From positions 2,418,001 through 2,482,000 of the forward strand of contig VOPW01000001.1 in assembly GCA_007994965.1 (NCBI GenBank): DNA of 64,000 bases, in the 5' to 3' direction. Under the pieces are notes generated by a model. The model searched no databases, was not told the origin of the DNA, and was given only the letters and a program-made list of their open reading frames with translations. This document shows, in pieces, positions 56,151-64,000 of this stretch (its first letter is position 1; every line of letters begins with the position of its first letter). The stretch comes from Piscinibacter aquaticus (GTDB taxonomy: Bacteria; Pseudomonadota; Gammaproteobacteria; Burkholderiales; Burkholderiaceae_C). A program made the translations under genes and the position numbers.

Positions 56151-57393
56151 CGCCGCGGCCGCGCCATTGGCCGAGCCGGCGCACCGCCGCATGTGCACCG
56201 ACTGTGGCATCTCGCGCTCGTCGGACCCGCACCGCTGCGGCCGCGCCTGCCAGTTCATCGAGCCCGACTACGACAGGCTGGAGCGCCGCGTGCACGGCCG
56301 CACGCGCGATCCGGCACGCGCCGACGAGATGCACTTCGGCCCGCTGCGCCGCATGCTGCAGGCCTCGCTGCGGCGGCCGCTGGAAGGCGCGCAGTGGAGC
56401 GGCATCACCACGCGCATCGCCGAGCGGCTGCTGGAGACCGGCGCGGTCGATGCCGTGCTGACGATGGGCAGCGATCCGGCCGACCGCTGGCGCCCGGTGC
56501 CGGTGCTGGTGACGAAGGCCGAAGAGCTGGCCGCCTGTCGCGGCATGCGCATGGGTTATGCGCCGCTGCTGTCGCTGCTGGAGCCGGCGCGTGCCGCCGG
56601 CCACAAGCGCCCTGGCCGTGATCGGCATTCCCTGCCGGTGTATGCGCTGCGTGCGCTGGAGGCCGAGCTCGGCTTCGACAAGCTCTACGTGATCGGCACG
56701 CCCTGCTCCGACAACACGACGACGAAACGATTCCACGAGTTCCTCGCGCTGCTGACCGACCGGCCGGAGACCATCACCTACCTCGAGTTCCGCGCCGACT
56801 ATCACGTCGAGATCCGCTTCGCCGATGGCTCGCAGCGCGCCGTGCCCTTCCTGCAGCTGCCGCTGTCGCAGCTGCCCGCCGACTTCTTCCCGCTGACCTG
56901 CCGCACCTGCGTCGACTACACCAACGTGCTGGCTGATCTCACCGTCGGCTACATGGGCGGGCGCGGAGAGCAGTGGCTGCTGGTGCGCAACGATCGTGGC
57001 GAGGAGCTGGTTTCGCTGCTCGGCGACGAGCTGGTCACGCGCACGCCCAGCAGCGCCGGCCAGCGCGCCGGGCCGGTGCGCGGCTTCCTCGCCAACGTCG
57101 AGCGCGCCGCCGGCGGCCTGCCGCTGCGCCGCATGCCCGATTGGCTGCGCCCGGTGGTCGGCTGGCTGATGCCCAAGGTGGGGCCGCGCGGGCTGGAGTT
57201 CGCGCGGACCCGGGTGGAGATGAAGGCGGTGGAGACGGTGATCCATCTCCGCCGCGAAGCGCCGCGCCGCATGAAGCACATGGTGCCCCCGCATGTCTGG
57301 CCGCTGGTGGAGGCCTACGGGTTGGTGCCTGGCGCGAACGAAACCCGATCTGGCTCAACGCCGGCGGCAACGCATGGCGTCAATCAGAGTTGA
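56128..57393 (+). CDS. F420 hydrogenase beta-subunit-like Fe-S flavoprotein, probable 8-vinyl reductase (BciB type)
   Basis: 421 aa. An N-terminal Fe-S motif MCTDCGISRSSDPHRCGRAC holds Cys pairs, then the FrhB domain (AVDAVLTMGSDPADRWRPVP) and IGTPCSDNTTTKRFHEFLAL, DFFPLTCRTCVDYTNVLADL (more cluster cysteines) and VGYMGGRGEQWLLVRN. The family includes BciB, the ferredoxin-dependent divinyl (proto)chlorophyllide 8-vinyl reductase; location in the photosynthesis cluster supports that. Two compensating errors (56624 and 56637), both at CCWGG, hide a conserved LAVIGIPCQVYALRAL. A related enzyme, 7-hydroxymethyl chlorophyll reductase, cannot be excluded. Confidence 0.8.
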   Translation: MAMDRLPDAAAAPLAEPAHRRMCTDCGISRSSDPHRCGRACQFIEPDYDRLERRVHGRTRDPARADEMHFGPLRRMLQASLRRPLEGAQWSGITTRIAERLLETGAVDAVLTMGSDPADRWRPVPVLVTKAEELAACRGMRMGYAPLLSLLEPARAAGHKRPGRDRHSLPVYALRALEAELGFDKLYVIGTPCSDNTTTKRFHEFLALLTDRPETITYLEFRADYHVEIRFADGSQRAVPFLQLPLSQLPADFFPLTCRTCVDYTNVLADLTVGYMGGRGEQWLLVRNDRGEELVSLLGDELVTRTPSSAGQRAGPVRGFLANVERAAGGLPLRRMPDWLRPVVGWLMPKVGPRGLEFARTRVEMKAVETVIHLRREAPRRMKHMVPPHVWPLVEAYGLVPGANETRSGSTPAATHGVNQS

Positions 57394-57417
57394 CAGTTTG
57401 ATGTGTCATCTGATAAT
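57390..57417 (+). promoter_or_regulatory. pucBAC promoter
   Basis: TTGACA (57390-57395) and GATAAT (57412-57417) with a 16-base spacer, or ATAATG with 17. The -35 hexamer overlaps the stop codon of the upstream reductase gene, so the promoter begins inside that gene. A leader of about 65 bases ends in AAAGGAGAG before pucB. It is much less GC-rich than the surroundings. Confidence 0.75.
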
Positions 57418-57421
57418 GACA
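57391..57421. promoter_or_regulatory. PpsR operator array over the puc promoter
   Basis: TGACA (57391-57395), TGTCA (57404-57408), TGACA (57417-57421), each separated by exactly 8 bases. The last two form a consensus PpsR box TGT-N12-ACA covering the -10 region, and the first overlaps the -35. The same three-part layout occurs before bchG. In Rubrivivax gelatinosus PpsR is reported to act on pucBAC as an activator, so the sign of control here is open. Confidence 0.8.
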
Positions 57422-57487
57422 TATTGGAGAGGCAGTACCCTCGTGCGGGTTGAGCACGGAACCTGAAGTCGAAAAGGAGAGACCACC

Positions 57488-57640
57488 ATGGCAGATCCGA
57501 ACAAGGTCTGGCCCACGGGGCTGACCGAGGCTGAATCCGAAGAAGTGCATCGCCACATCATCCAGGGCACGCAGATCTTCGGCATGATCGCCGCGCTTGC
57601 GCACCTGCTGGCGTACATCTACTCACCCTGGCTCAAGTAG
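57488..57640 (+). CDS. pucB: Light-harvesting 2 antenna beta polypeptide
   Basis: Intact 50 aa: polar N-terminus ADPNKVWPTGLTEAESEEVH, one transmembrane helix and a terminal SPWLK. His-39 in AALAHLLAYIYSPW is the bacteriochlorophyll ligand, and His-21 lies near the membrane interface. The N-terminus KVWPTGLT is of LH2 type rather than LH1 (PufB). A strong AAGGAGAG site precedes the ATG. It pairs with pucA 15 bases downstream. Confidence 0.93.
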   Translation: MADPNKVWPTGLTEAESEEVHRHIIQGTQIFGMIAALAHLLAYIYSPWLK

Positions 57641-57655
57641 CCGAAGGAGACCACG

Positions 57656-57882
57656 ATGATCTACGGAAAGATCTGGTGCGTCGTCAAGCCGTCGGTCGGC
57701 ATCCCGCTCATGCTGGGTACCGTTGCCGTCAGCTCGTTCGCCGTGCACTACGCACTGCTGTCGCACACCACCGGCTGCCCAAGTACTACGAGGGTGGCGC
57801 CAAGGCGGTGAAGGCCGCGGCGGTGACGACCGAACAGTCCACGACGGTGGCGCTGGTGGAGCAATCCACCGCCAAGCCCTAG
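57656..57882 (+). CDS. pucA: Light-harvesting 2 antenna alpha polypeptide
   Basis: 75 aa after repair. [20 protein letters not shown] and [20 protein letters not shown] form the N-terminal domain and transmembrane helix; the His in VHYALL ligates bacteriochlorophyll. One T of a CCTGG is missing near 57775; repair gives [14 protein letters not shown] and an unusually long Ala/Val/Thr-rich C-terminal tail ([20 protein letters not shown]). A long Ala-rich tail is also known from the Rubrivivax PucA. Confidence 0.92.
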
Positions 57883-57907
57883 CGGACCCCAGCCGTGGAC
57901 AGCACGG

Positions 57908-57933
57908 CGGGCCGGGCCTCGCGGCCCGACCCG
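57908..57933 (+). terminator. Intercistronic hairpin between pucA and pucC
   Basis: CGGG-C-CGGGCC, loop TCGC, GGCCCG-A-CCCG: a 10-bp stem with one mismatch, 26 bases after the pucA stop. No T-run. Such a hairpin would let pucBA mRNA accumulate above pucC by stopping or protecting transcripts, matching the high demand for antenna peptides. Confidence 0.6.
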
Positions 57934-57999
57934 CAGGTTGCTGCGCCATGGCCCCCATTGCGGATTCCCGCTGACCGAGCCTCCTTCGCCCACCACGCC

Positions 58000-59438
58000 A
58001 TGAAGAGCCCTTCGCGGATGCTGCTGGCCGCCTGGACGAGCCTCGGCCCGCGCTTCCTGCCTTTCGCCGACGTCGCCACGCCGGATCTGCCGCTGTCGCG
58101 CCTGCTGCGGCTGTCGCTGTTCCAGGCTTCGGTCGGCATGGCGCTGGTGCTGCTGGTCGGCACGCTGAACCGGGTGATGATCGTCGAGCTGGGCGTGCCC
58201 GCGTCGCTGGTGGCGATCATGGTCGCACTGCCGGTGGTCTATGCGCCGCTGCGCGCGCTGATCGGCTACCGCTCCGACACCCACCACTCCGCGCTCGGCT
58301 GGCGCCGCGTGCCCTTCATCTGGATGGGCACGATGCTGCAGTTCGGCGGCCGGCCATCATGCCCTTCGCGTTGCTGGTGCTCGGCGGCGGTGGCAATGCC
58401 AGCGCCTGGCCCGCGTGGATCGGCCAGCTCGGCGCGGGCGTCGCCTTCCTGCTGGTGGGCGCCGGTATCCACACCGTGCAGACGGCCGGCCTGGCGCTGG
58501 CCACCGACCTGACCGCCGAGGAGTCGCAGCCCAAGGTCGTCGGCCTGATGTACGTGATGCTGCTGGCCGGTACGATGGTCAGCGCGGTGGTCTTCGGCCA
58601 GTTGCTGGCCGACTTCAGCCCCGGCCGGCTCGTCAAGGTGATCCAGGGTGCGGCGCTGTCGACGCTGGTGCTCAACCTCATCGCGCTGTGGAAGCAGGAG
58701 ACTCGCCGCCCGCCGCGCGGCGCAGCGCCGAAGCTGCACCGCAGCTTCCGCGACTCGTGGAGCGACTTCATCGAGCATGGCCACGCGGTGCGCCGCCTGG
58801 TGGCGATCGGCCTGGGGACGATGGCCTTCGGCATGCAGGACGTGCTGCTCGAGCCCTATGGCGGCGAGGTGCTGCGCATGTCGGTGGGCTCCACCACGTC
58901 GCTGACCGCCACGCTGGCCTTCGGCGGCCTGCTCGGCTTCGGCTGGGCCTCGGGCGTGCTCAGCCGCGGTGCCGATCCGTTCCGCATGGCCGCGGGCGGC
59001 GCGCTGGTCGGCATCCCGGCCTTCCTCGCCGTGATGGCCGCGGCGCCGCTGGGCTCGGTGATGCTGTTCGCCGTCGGCGTGCTCGGCATCGGCCTGGGCG
59101 GCGGCATCTTCAGCCACGGCACGCTGACCGCCACGATGAACAGCGCCCCGAAGGAGCAGGCCGGCCTCGCGCTCGGCGCCTGGGGCGCGGTGCAGGCCAC
59201 CGCCGCCGGCGTGGCGGTGGCACTCGGCGGCGTGATGCGCGACGTGATTTCCGCCTTCGCGGGCCAGGGCATTTTCGGCCCCACGCTGGCCCAGCCGGCC
59301 ACCGGCTATGCTTTTGTCTACGGCATCGAGCTCGTGCTGCTCGTCGCCACCGTGGTGGCGATGTCGGCGCTGATCGGCAGCGCCCGCCACGAGACCGATC
59401 CCCGCTTCAACCAAGAATTCAAGAGGAGCTCGCCATGA
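58000..59438 (+). CDS. pucC: PucC, light-harvesting 2 assembly protein
   Basis: About 479 aa, 12 hydrophobic segments, a close paralogue of LhaA (shared PLSRLLRLSLFQASVGMALV, GTLNRVMIVELGVPASLVAI, GYRSDTHHSALGWRRVPFIW, GMQDVLLEPYGGEVLRMSVG). Location after pucBA identifies it as PucC, required for LH2 accumulation. One T of a CCTGG is missing near 58352 (MLQFGGLAIMPFALL). The stop overlaps the next ATG. Confidence 0.93.
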
Positions 59439-59542
59439 AGGTCCACTATCTGCTGTTCATCCTGTGGGTGGTCTGGGTCGCGTTCTGGCTGTGGGGCCAG
59501 TTCAGCCGCTGGAACCGCGACGAGCAGAACCAGAAGAAGTAA
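59435..59542 (+). CDS. 35-aa single-pass membrane protein after pucC
   Basis: MKVHYLLFILWVVWVAFWLW, then GQFSRWNRDEQNQKK. One aromatic-rich transmembrane helix with a charged C-terminal tail. ATGA overlap with pucC and GAGGAG at -9 argue that it is translated. It could be an LH2 accessory peptide comparable in place, not in sequence, to PucDE. The family was not recognised. Confidence 0.6.
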   Translation: MKVHYLLFILWVVWVAFWLWGQFSRWNRDEQNQKK

Positions 59543-59744
59543 GCGGCGAACGGCGCCACAGGTCGGCTACGAAGCCGACCATGATGCTGCCGAAGAAAGC
59601 GCCGTTGGCGGCCAGCAGCACGGCCAGCGGCAGGCCGCTGATCTGCAGGCCGAACTCGTAGCTCTTCCAGGCGGCCGGGATCGCTGCGGCGAGCTGCAGC
59701 AGCGGCACCAGCACGCGCGAGGGGTGGATCGGGCTCGTCGTCAT
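59502..59744 (-). CDS. Small membrane protein downstream of crtC, 80 aa
   Basis: Starts at ATG 59744 (MTTSPIHPSRVLVPLLQLAA) with two hydrophobic segments (LLQLAAAIPAAWKSYEFGLQ; LAVLLAANGAFFGSIMVGFV). GAGGAGAA precedes it and crtC ends 15 bases upstream, so it is the last gene of the ispH-crtADC operon. Its final 14 codons run into the 35-aa gene on the other strand and may be an artefact of a further indel. Function unknown. Confidence 0.5.
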   Translation of the reverse strand: MTTSPIHPSRVLVPLLQLAAAIPAAWKSYEFGLQISGLPLAVLLAANGAFFGSIMVGFVADLWRRSPLTSSGSARRGSSG

Positions 59745-59759
59745 GGTCTTCTCCTCGGT

Positions 59760-60704
59760 TCAGCGCACGCGCGGCATGCGAAACGGCAGCATCAGCCGTG
59801 TGCTCGGTGCCACCAGCCGCGGGATCGACAGCGTTTCGTGCACCGAGTGCACGCGCTGGCCGAACAACCCCGACTCGACCAGCGATCGCGCGTAGAAGGG
59901 CGTGTCCTCCAGCGTCTTCAGCACGCGCGCCGGTGAAGCCGGCTCGCTGCGCATGTGCCGCGGAATGCGCCACAGCGCCGCGCTGGGCAGCCGCTGTCGC
60001 TGCGGCGCCTCGAAGGGCTCGGCGCTGCCATCGGCGGCGAAGCGCTGCGCGATGATCCGGTCGCTGCCCTGCTTCATACGCACGTCGTAGAGCACCGCCG
60101 CGCCGCCGTCCGGCAGCGCCGTGCGCGACCAGTCCCACAGCGCGAAGGGCCGATCGATCGGCTCGTCGCCTTCGTTCGAATCGAGGTAGGCCTCGCCGGC
60201 CCAGCGCGTGCCGGGCTTGTCCAGCTCGACCTCGATGCGCGCCGCCGGAGCGATCGGCCCCCAGCGGTGCAGGCCCGCCGGGTCGAGCGCGGTGGCGAAG
60301 CTCGCCAGCGCGCGCGGCCACACGCGCACGCGCCCGCACACGCGCCGCGGCAGCGGCATGCCGATCTCGTCGATGTCGATCACCAGCGAGGCGCCGTCCC
60401 ACTGCAGGCGGCTCGGGCCCACATTGAACTCGTGGTGGTCGCGGCGGACATGGGCCGCGCTGCGCTCGGTCATCGTCCAGCGCCGCCCGCCCGCGCCGTA
60501 CAGCGCCACGTTGATCGCGCAGTGGTCGCCCGCCGGCGTGGCCGGATCGCGCTCGCGCGCCCAGGCGTAGTACGGCGAGAAGACGCTGCCGACGAAGGCG
60601 ATGATGGTCAGGGCGTGGCGGCCGTCGTCGCTGACCGCGTCGACGTACCACCAGAGATAGCCGCCCGGCGCGACCGGCTGGTCGAAGCGAGGTGCGCCAT
60701 CGTC
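59760..60704 (-). CDS. crtC: Hydroxyneurosporene synthase (carotenoid 1,2-hydratase)
   Basis: About 315 aa of clear CrtC: FDQPVAPGGYLWWYVDAVSD, HALTIIAFVGSVFSPYYAWA, HCAINVALYGAGGRRWTMTE, VDIDEIGMPLPRRV and IPRHMRSEP, ending LMLPFRMPRVR. It adds water to the 1,2 double bond of neurosporene/lycopene-type carotenes. No start codon is in frame near the conserved N-terminus (about 60704); an ATG at 60700 is one base out of frame, so a single indel probably hides the start. It overlaps the end of crtD as written. Confidence 0.88.
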   Translation of the reverse strand, partial: DDGAPRFDQPVAPGGYLWWYVDAVSDDGRHALTIIAFVGSVFSPYYAWARERDPATPAGDHCAINVALYGAGGRRWTMTERSAAHVRRDHHEFNVGPSRLQWDGASLVIDIDEIGMPLPRRVCGRVRVWPRALASFATALDPAGLHRWGPIAPAARIEVELDKPGTRWAGEAYLDSNEGDEPIDRPFALWDWSRTALPDGGAAVLYDVRMKQGSDRIIAQRFAADGSAEPFEAPQRQRLPSAALWRIPRHMRSEPASPARVLKTLEDTPFYARSLVESGLFGQRVHSVHETLSIPRLVAPSTRLMLPFRMPRVR

Positions 60705-62175
60705 GCCGCGGCCGCCAGTTGGCCGGAGAGCGCCGCCATCGGCACGCCCGGACCCGGATGAACCCCACCGCCCGCCAGGAACAGCCCCGGCAGCGCCGTC
60801 GCCGAACCCGGACGGCGGAAGGACGACATCCACCCGTGCGTCGCCTGCCCATACAGCGCCCCGCCCGTGGCCGGAAAGAGCGCGTGAAAGTCGCGTGGCG
60901 TGGTGCGGATCACCTGCGCCGTGTCCATCTCGATCTGCAGGCCGCATGCGCTCAGCAGGGCCGGGCTCCGTCGTTCGCATGGGCCCACCTCCCGGGCATC
61001 GAAATCGCGCTGGTCGCCCTCGGGCGGCGCGTTGACCAGCACAGCAGCCGCTCGGCGCCCTCGTGCACGCCCGAGTCGCCGCGGTCCTGCGCGCAGACAT
61101 AGACGGTGCCGCGCTCGGGCAGCTGCCGCGCGCGGAAGACGTCGTCGAATTCGCTGGCGTAGTCGTCGTCGAAGAAGACGTTGTGGCGCACCAGCGGAAA
61201 GCCCGCGGTGCAGCCGTGGATCGCCCAGGTCACCGCCGACAGCGAGCGCTGCTCGCGCGGCAACGGCGGCACGGCGCGCGTGCTCGCCTCGCCGAGCAGG
61301 CCCTGCACCAGCGCCTGCGGGTCGCCGTTGAAGACCACGGCATCGGCGGCGATCTCCTCGCCGTTCTCCAGCCGCACCCCGCTGGCGCGACCGCCACTGA
61401 CCAGCACGCGTTCGCAGCGGCTGGCATAGCGCAGCGTGGCGCCGCGACGTCGGGCGAGATCGGCGAAGCGCTGCGCAACGGCGTGCATGCCGCCCTCGAC
61501 CGACCAGACACCGTCGAGCTCCACCTGCGCCACCAGCATCAGCGTCGCCGGGGCCTGCCAGGGCGAGGCGCCGCAGTAGGTGGCATAGCGGCCGAACAGC
61601 TGTTGCAGCCGCGGATCGTGGAAGTGCCGGCCGAGCGAGCGCCACAGCGACGAGAACGGCCCGAGGCCCATCAATGTGGCCAGCCCCCGTGGGCCGAGGT
61701 CGCGGCCCATGCTCCACATCGAGGGCCGGCCCGAGCGGATGTACGGCCCTTCGAGCCGGCGGTAGACCTCGCGCGCCTGCGCACAGAAGGCCTGGAAGCG
61801 GCGTGCCTCCTCCGGCCCGGCGAATTCGGCGATCGCCTCGGTCGAGCGGCGATGATCGGCATGCAGGTCGAGCCGCGGCGCATGCCCGCGCCACGCATGT
61901 CGGGCGAGCACGCCCAGCGGGGCGAGGCGCGGCAGATCGGCCAGCGTGAAGCCGGCCTGCTCGAGGATCTGCTCGAACACCCAGCGCATCGTGAAGACCG
62001 TCGGCCCGCCGTCGATGCCTTCGCCCAGCGGCAGGCGGCGCATCTTGCCGCCCGGCGCCTCGGCCGCTTCGACCACGGTCACCTGTGCGCCCTGGCTGGC
62101 CAGCAGCAGCGCGCTCACCAGCCCGCCGATGCCGGCGCCAACGACGACGATGCGGTCGCTGCGTTCAGCCGCCAT
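60608..62175 (-). CDS. crtD: Methoxyneurosporene / hydroxyneurosporene desaturase
   Basis: About 522 aa. FAD motif RIVVVGAGIGGLVSALLLAS, EAAEAPGGKMRRLPLGEGID and C-terminal FLAGGGVHPGPGVPMAALSG are of the CrtI/CrtD class. Position between crtA and crtC marks it as the C3,4 desaturase. A missing G near 61041 joins GAERLL to VLVNAPPEGDQRDFDAREVG. The start overlaps the crtA stop. The end is taken at 60608, but the last 30 codons overlap crtC and the true stop may be nearer 60690. Confidence 0.87.
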
Positions 62176-62965
62176 GCGTCCGGCCCTTCCACGTGCCGCG
62201 AAGCTCGAGCAGCTCGAAGCGCACGAACATCGATTCGGTGAAGAAGTCGCCGGCGTAGGCACTGCGGATGGCCTGCAGGTGGGCGCCGCTGCGTGCATAG
62301 GCGTCCATCGCGGCCACGCTTTCCCACAGGCTGAAGGTGCATTGGCGCAGCAGCGGCGCCTCGCCCAGGCCCACGGCCAGCAGGCAGCCGGGCGATGCCG
62401 CCAGCGCCGCCTCGCTGGGCGGCGAATGGCGCCAGAAAGCCGCCAGCTTGCCCGGCTTGATCGAGGCCCGCGTCAAGGCTGCCAGCGGCCCGGCGCGCTG
62501 CGGCACGGCCTCGGGCGTCATCGCCACGCCGGACCAGGAGCCCTTGCTCGACACCGCGCGCAGGATCGCCACGCAGCACTCGCGGGCATGGGCGCGGTAG
62601 CGCGCCAGCACCGGCGAGCGCTCGACGAACTCGCGAGCGGCTGCTTCGTCGTCGAAGACGAGGAACAGGCCCTGGCGCGAGCCGCTCGGCCGCAGCCCGA
62701 AGCCGCCCTCGTGGCCGCTGCCGAGCACCTTCGACAAGCTCAGGCCGCGCACGTGGCGCAGCGGCCAGCGCTGCAGCACCAGCCGCATCCAGCCCCAGGG
62801 GCGCGCCCACAGCGGGTAGTCGACGAGCAGCAGCACCGCGATGCTGCCGGCGCGGCGGATCGCCTGGGCGCCCTGCCCGCCCGGCTCGCGCCGGGGCGCG
62901 GGGGCGTCGCCACCGCTGCCGCGCTGGATCGGCGCAGGCCGCTCGGTGGATCCGGACAGCGTCAT
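62165..62965 (-). CDS. crtA: Spheroidene monooxygenase
   Basis: Intact 266 aa. Diagnostic stretches are [60 protein letters not shown] and [20 protein letters not shown]. With O2, CrtA inserts a keto group to turn spheroidene into spheroidenone, which reddens aerobic cells and quenches triplets. ATGA couples it to ispH upstream and a short overlap links it to crtD. Confidence 0.93.
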   Translation of the reverse strand: MTLSGSTERPAPIQRGSGGDAPAPRREPGGQGAQAIRRAGSIAVLLLVDYPLWARPWGWMRLVLQRWPLRHVRGLSLSKVLGSGHEGGFGLRPSGSRQGLFLVFDDEAAAREFVERSPVLARYRAHARECCVAILRAVSSKGSWSGVAMTPEAVPQRAGPLAALTRASIKPGKLAAFWRHSPPSEAALAASPGCLLAVGLGEAPLLRQCTFSLWESVAAMDAYARSGAHLQAIRSAYAGDFFTESMFVRFELLELRGTWKGRTHGG

Positions 62966-63933
62966 GCCGCCCTCCGCAGCACCGCCACCGGCAAGCGGAA
63001 CACGATGCCCTCGTCATCACCCTCGGCCTGCCGGACGTCGCTGGCGCCCAGCTCGCGCAGCCGCTGCGCCACACGCTGCACCAGCACCTCGGGCGTCGAG
63101 GCGCCGGCGGTGATGCCGATGCGCCGCGCACCGGCCACCCAGGCGGGGTCGATGCCGGTCTCGTCCTGCACCAGATGGGCCGGCTTGCCCTGCTGCTGTG
63201 CCACCTCGCGCAGCCGCGCCGAGTTGGAGCTGTTGCGCGCGCCGACCACCAGCACGACGTCGACTTGCGCGGCCAGTTCGCGCACCGCGTTCTGGCGGTT
63301 CTGCGTGGCGTAGCAGATGTCGTCGGTGTCGGGCCCGACGATGGCCGGGTAGCGCGCCTTCAGCGCTGCGATGATGCCGCGCGTGTCGTCCAGGCTCAGC
63401 GTGGTCTGCGTGACGTAGGCCACCGGCGTGCCCTCGGGCATCGGCAGCGCGGCCACCTGGGCGATGTCGCTGACCGGGTGAACCTCGGTCTCGACACGGC
63501 CCATCGTGCCTTCCACTTCCTCGTGGCCGGCGTGGCCGATGACCACGATCACGTGCCCCTGGCGCGCATAGCGCTGCGCCTGCAGGTGCACCTTGGTGAC
63601 CAGCGGGCAGGTGGCGTCGATCACCTGCAGCTTGCGCGACTGCGCCAGCCGCATCACCGCGAGCGACACGCCATGCGCACTGAACACGGTGACGGCACCC
63701 TTGGGCACCTGCTCGAGCGAATCGACGAAGATCGCACCCTTGGTGCGCAGGTCGGCCACCACGTGGCCGTTGTGCACGATCTCGTGGAAGACGTAGACCG
63801 GCGCGCCGTGCAGGTCGAGCGCGCGCTCGACGATCTCGATCGCCCGCACGACGCCGGCGCAGAAGCCGCGCGGCCGTGCCAGCAGCACCTGCGCCGCCGG
63901 GGCGACGATGGGTGCGGGCACGATCGGCGACAT
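62962..63933 (-). CDS. ispH: 4-hydroxy-3-methylbut-2-enyl diphosphate reductase
   Basis: Intact 323 aa, last step of the MEP pathway giving IPP and DMAPP. The three [4Fe-4S] cysteines are in [33 protein letters not shown] and [14 protein letters not shown]; substrate residues are in EIVHNGHVV and [11 protein letters not shown]. It opens the carotenoid operon ispH-crtA-crtD-crtC through an ATGA overlap with crtA, tying precursor supply to carotenoid making. Confidence 0.95.
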   Translation of the reverse strand: MSPIVPAPIVAPAAQVLLARPRGFCAGVVRAIEIVERALDLHGAPVYVFHEIVHNGHVVADLRTKGAIFVDSLEQVPKGAVTVFSAHGVSLAVMRLAQSRKLQVIDATCPLVTKVHLQAQRYARQGHVIVVIGHAGHEEVEGTMGRVETEVHPVSDIAQVAALPMPEGTPVAYVTQTTLSLDDTRGIIAALKARYPAIVGPDTDDICYATQNRQNAVRELAAQVDVVLVVGARNSSNSARLREVAQQQGKPAHLVQDETGIDPAWVAGARRIGITAGASTPEVLVQRVAQRLRELGASDVRQAEGDDEGIVFRLPVAVLRRAA

Positions 63934-63943
63934 CTCGGGCCTG

Positions 63944-64000
63944 CTACTGCACCGTCACTTCGACGCGCCGCGAGGCCGGGTCTTCGCCCGACACGTTGCC
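63944..64000 (-). CDS. C-terminal end of an unidentified protein (partial)
   Basis: The last 18 codons read [18 protein letters not shown] and stop at 63944-63946, 10 bases before the ispH start on the same strand. The RRVEV ending resembles the close of OmpA-type peptidoglycan-binding domains, but this is too short to be sure. It may be in the same transcript as ispH. Confidence 0.4.
   Translation of the reverse strand, partial: GNVSGEDPASRRVEVTVQ

Overview
The window (about 68-70% G+C by eye) comes from an aerobic anoxygenic or facultative purple phototroph of the Burkholderiales, close to the Rubrivivax/Roseateles group. Three things point there: a betaproteobacterial housekeeping block (folE2-dxs-ispA-xseB beside a Rieske oxygenase gene, polA-DUF2782-thrB, a BPSS1780-type membrane protein); a photosynthesis gene cluster with PpsR, AerR/PpaA, AcsF, LhaA, PuhABCE and a PucBAC antenna operon; and CrtA/CrtC/CrtD of the spheroidene pathway. 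No tRNA, rRNA, CRISPR array or insertion sequence was seen.

Layout. 1-28 kb is housekeeping: the 3' end of recJ, a PQQ-type sugar dehydrogenase, RNase AM (yciV) with an EamA exporter and yciO, folE2, dxs, ispA and xseB on the minus strand, a Rieske oxygenase, a second EamA exporter, a thiosulfate sulfurtransferase, UspA, a Tat-exported dienelactone hydrolase, ppx/gppA, sixA, ppk1, polA, thrB, an SDR, an outer-membrane barrel, phoX, an orphan ParA-like ATPase and NDH-2. From 28.3 kb to the end is the photosynthesis cluster: heme oxygenase (bphO) convergent on a kinase-less bacteriophytochrome (bphP), a PpsR paralogue, bchP-bch2-bchG, ppsR, aerR, then rightward bchF-N-B-H-L-M-lhaA-puhA-B-C-acsF-puhE-crtI-crtB-(61 aa)-bciB-like, then pucB-A-C with a 35-aa membrane protein, and a leftward operon ispH-crtA-crtD-crtC-(80 aa). 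Genes expected elsewhere in this genome, because they are absent here, are pufBALMC, bchCXYZ, bchDIO, crtE and crtF.

How it fits together. BchH, BchM, AcsF, the 8-vinyl reductase, BchNBL, BchF, BchG and BchP cover much of bacteriochlorophyll a synthesis. CrtB, CrtI, CrtC, CrtD and CrtA make the carotenoids from MEP-pathway precursors (Dxs, IspA and IspH are all in the window). LhaA, PuhABCE and PucC assemble reaction centre, LH1 and LH2. Control appears to run through two PpsR paralogues, each next to a different sensor gene: aerR (cobalamin-binding antirepressor) and bphP (biliverdin photoreceptor, with its own heme oxygenase). PpsR-type half-site arrays (TGTCA-N8-TGACA and relatives) lie upstream of bchG, bchF, aerR and pucB.

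Data quality matters for every reader. About 64 single- or double-base frame breaks interrupt genes that are otherwise fully conserved. Roughly half or more can be repaired by restoring a CCWGG (CCTGG/CCAGG) pentamer, so they look like long-read consensus errors at a Dcm-like methylation motif rather than pseudogenes. Coordinates below span the whole inferred gene, and protein lengths are for the repaired frames.
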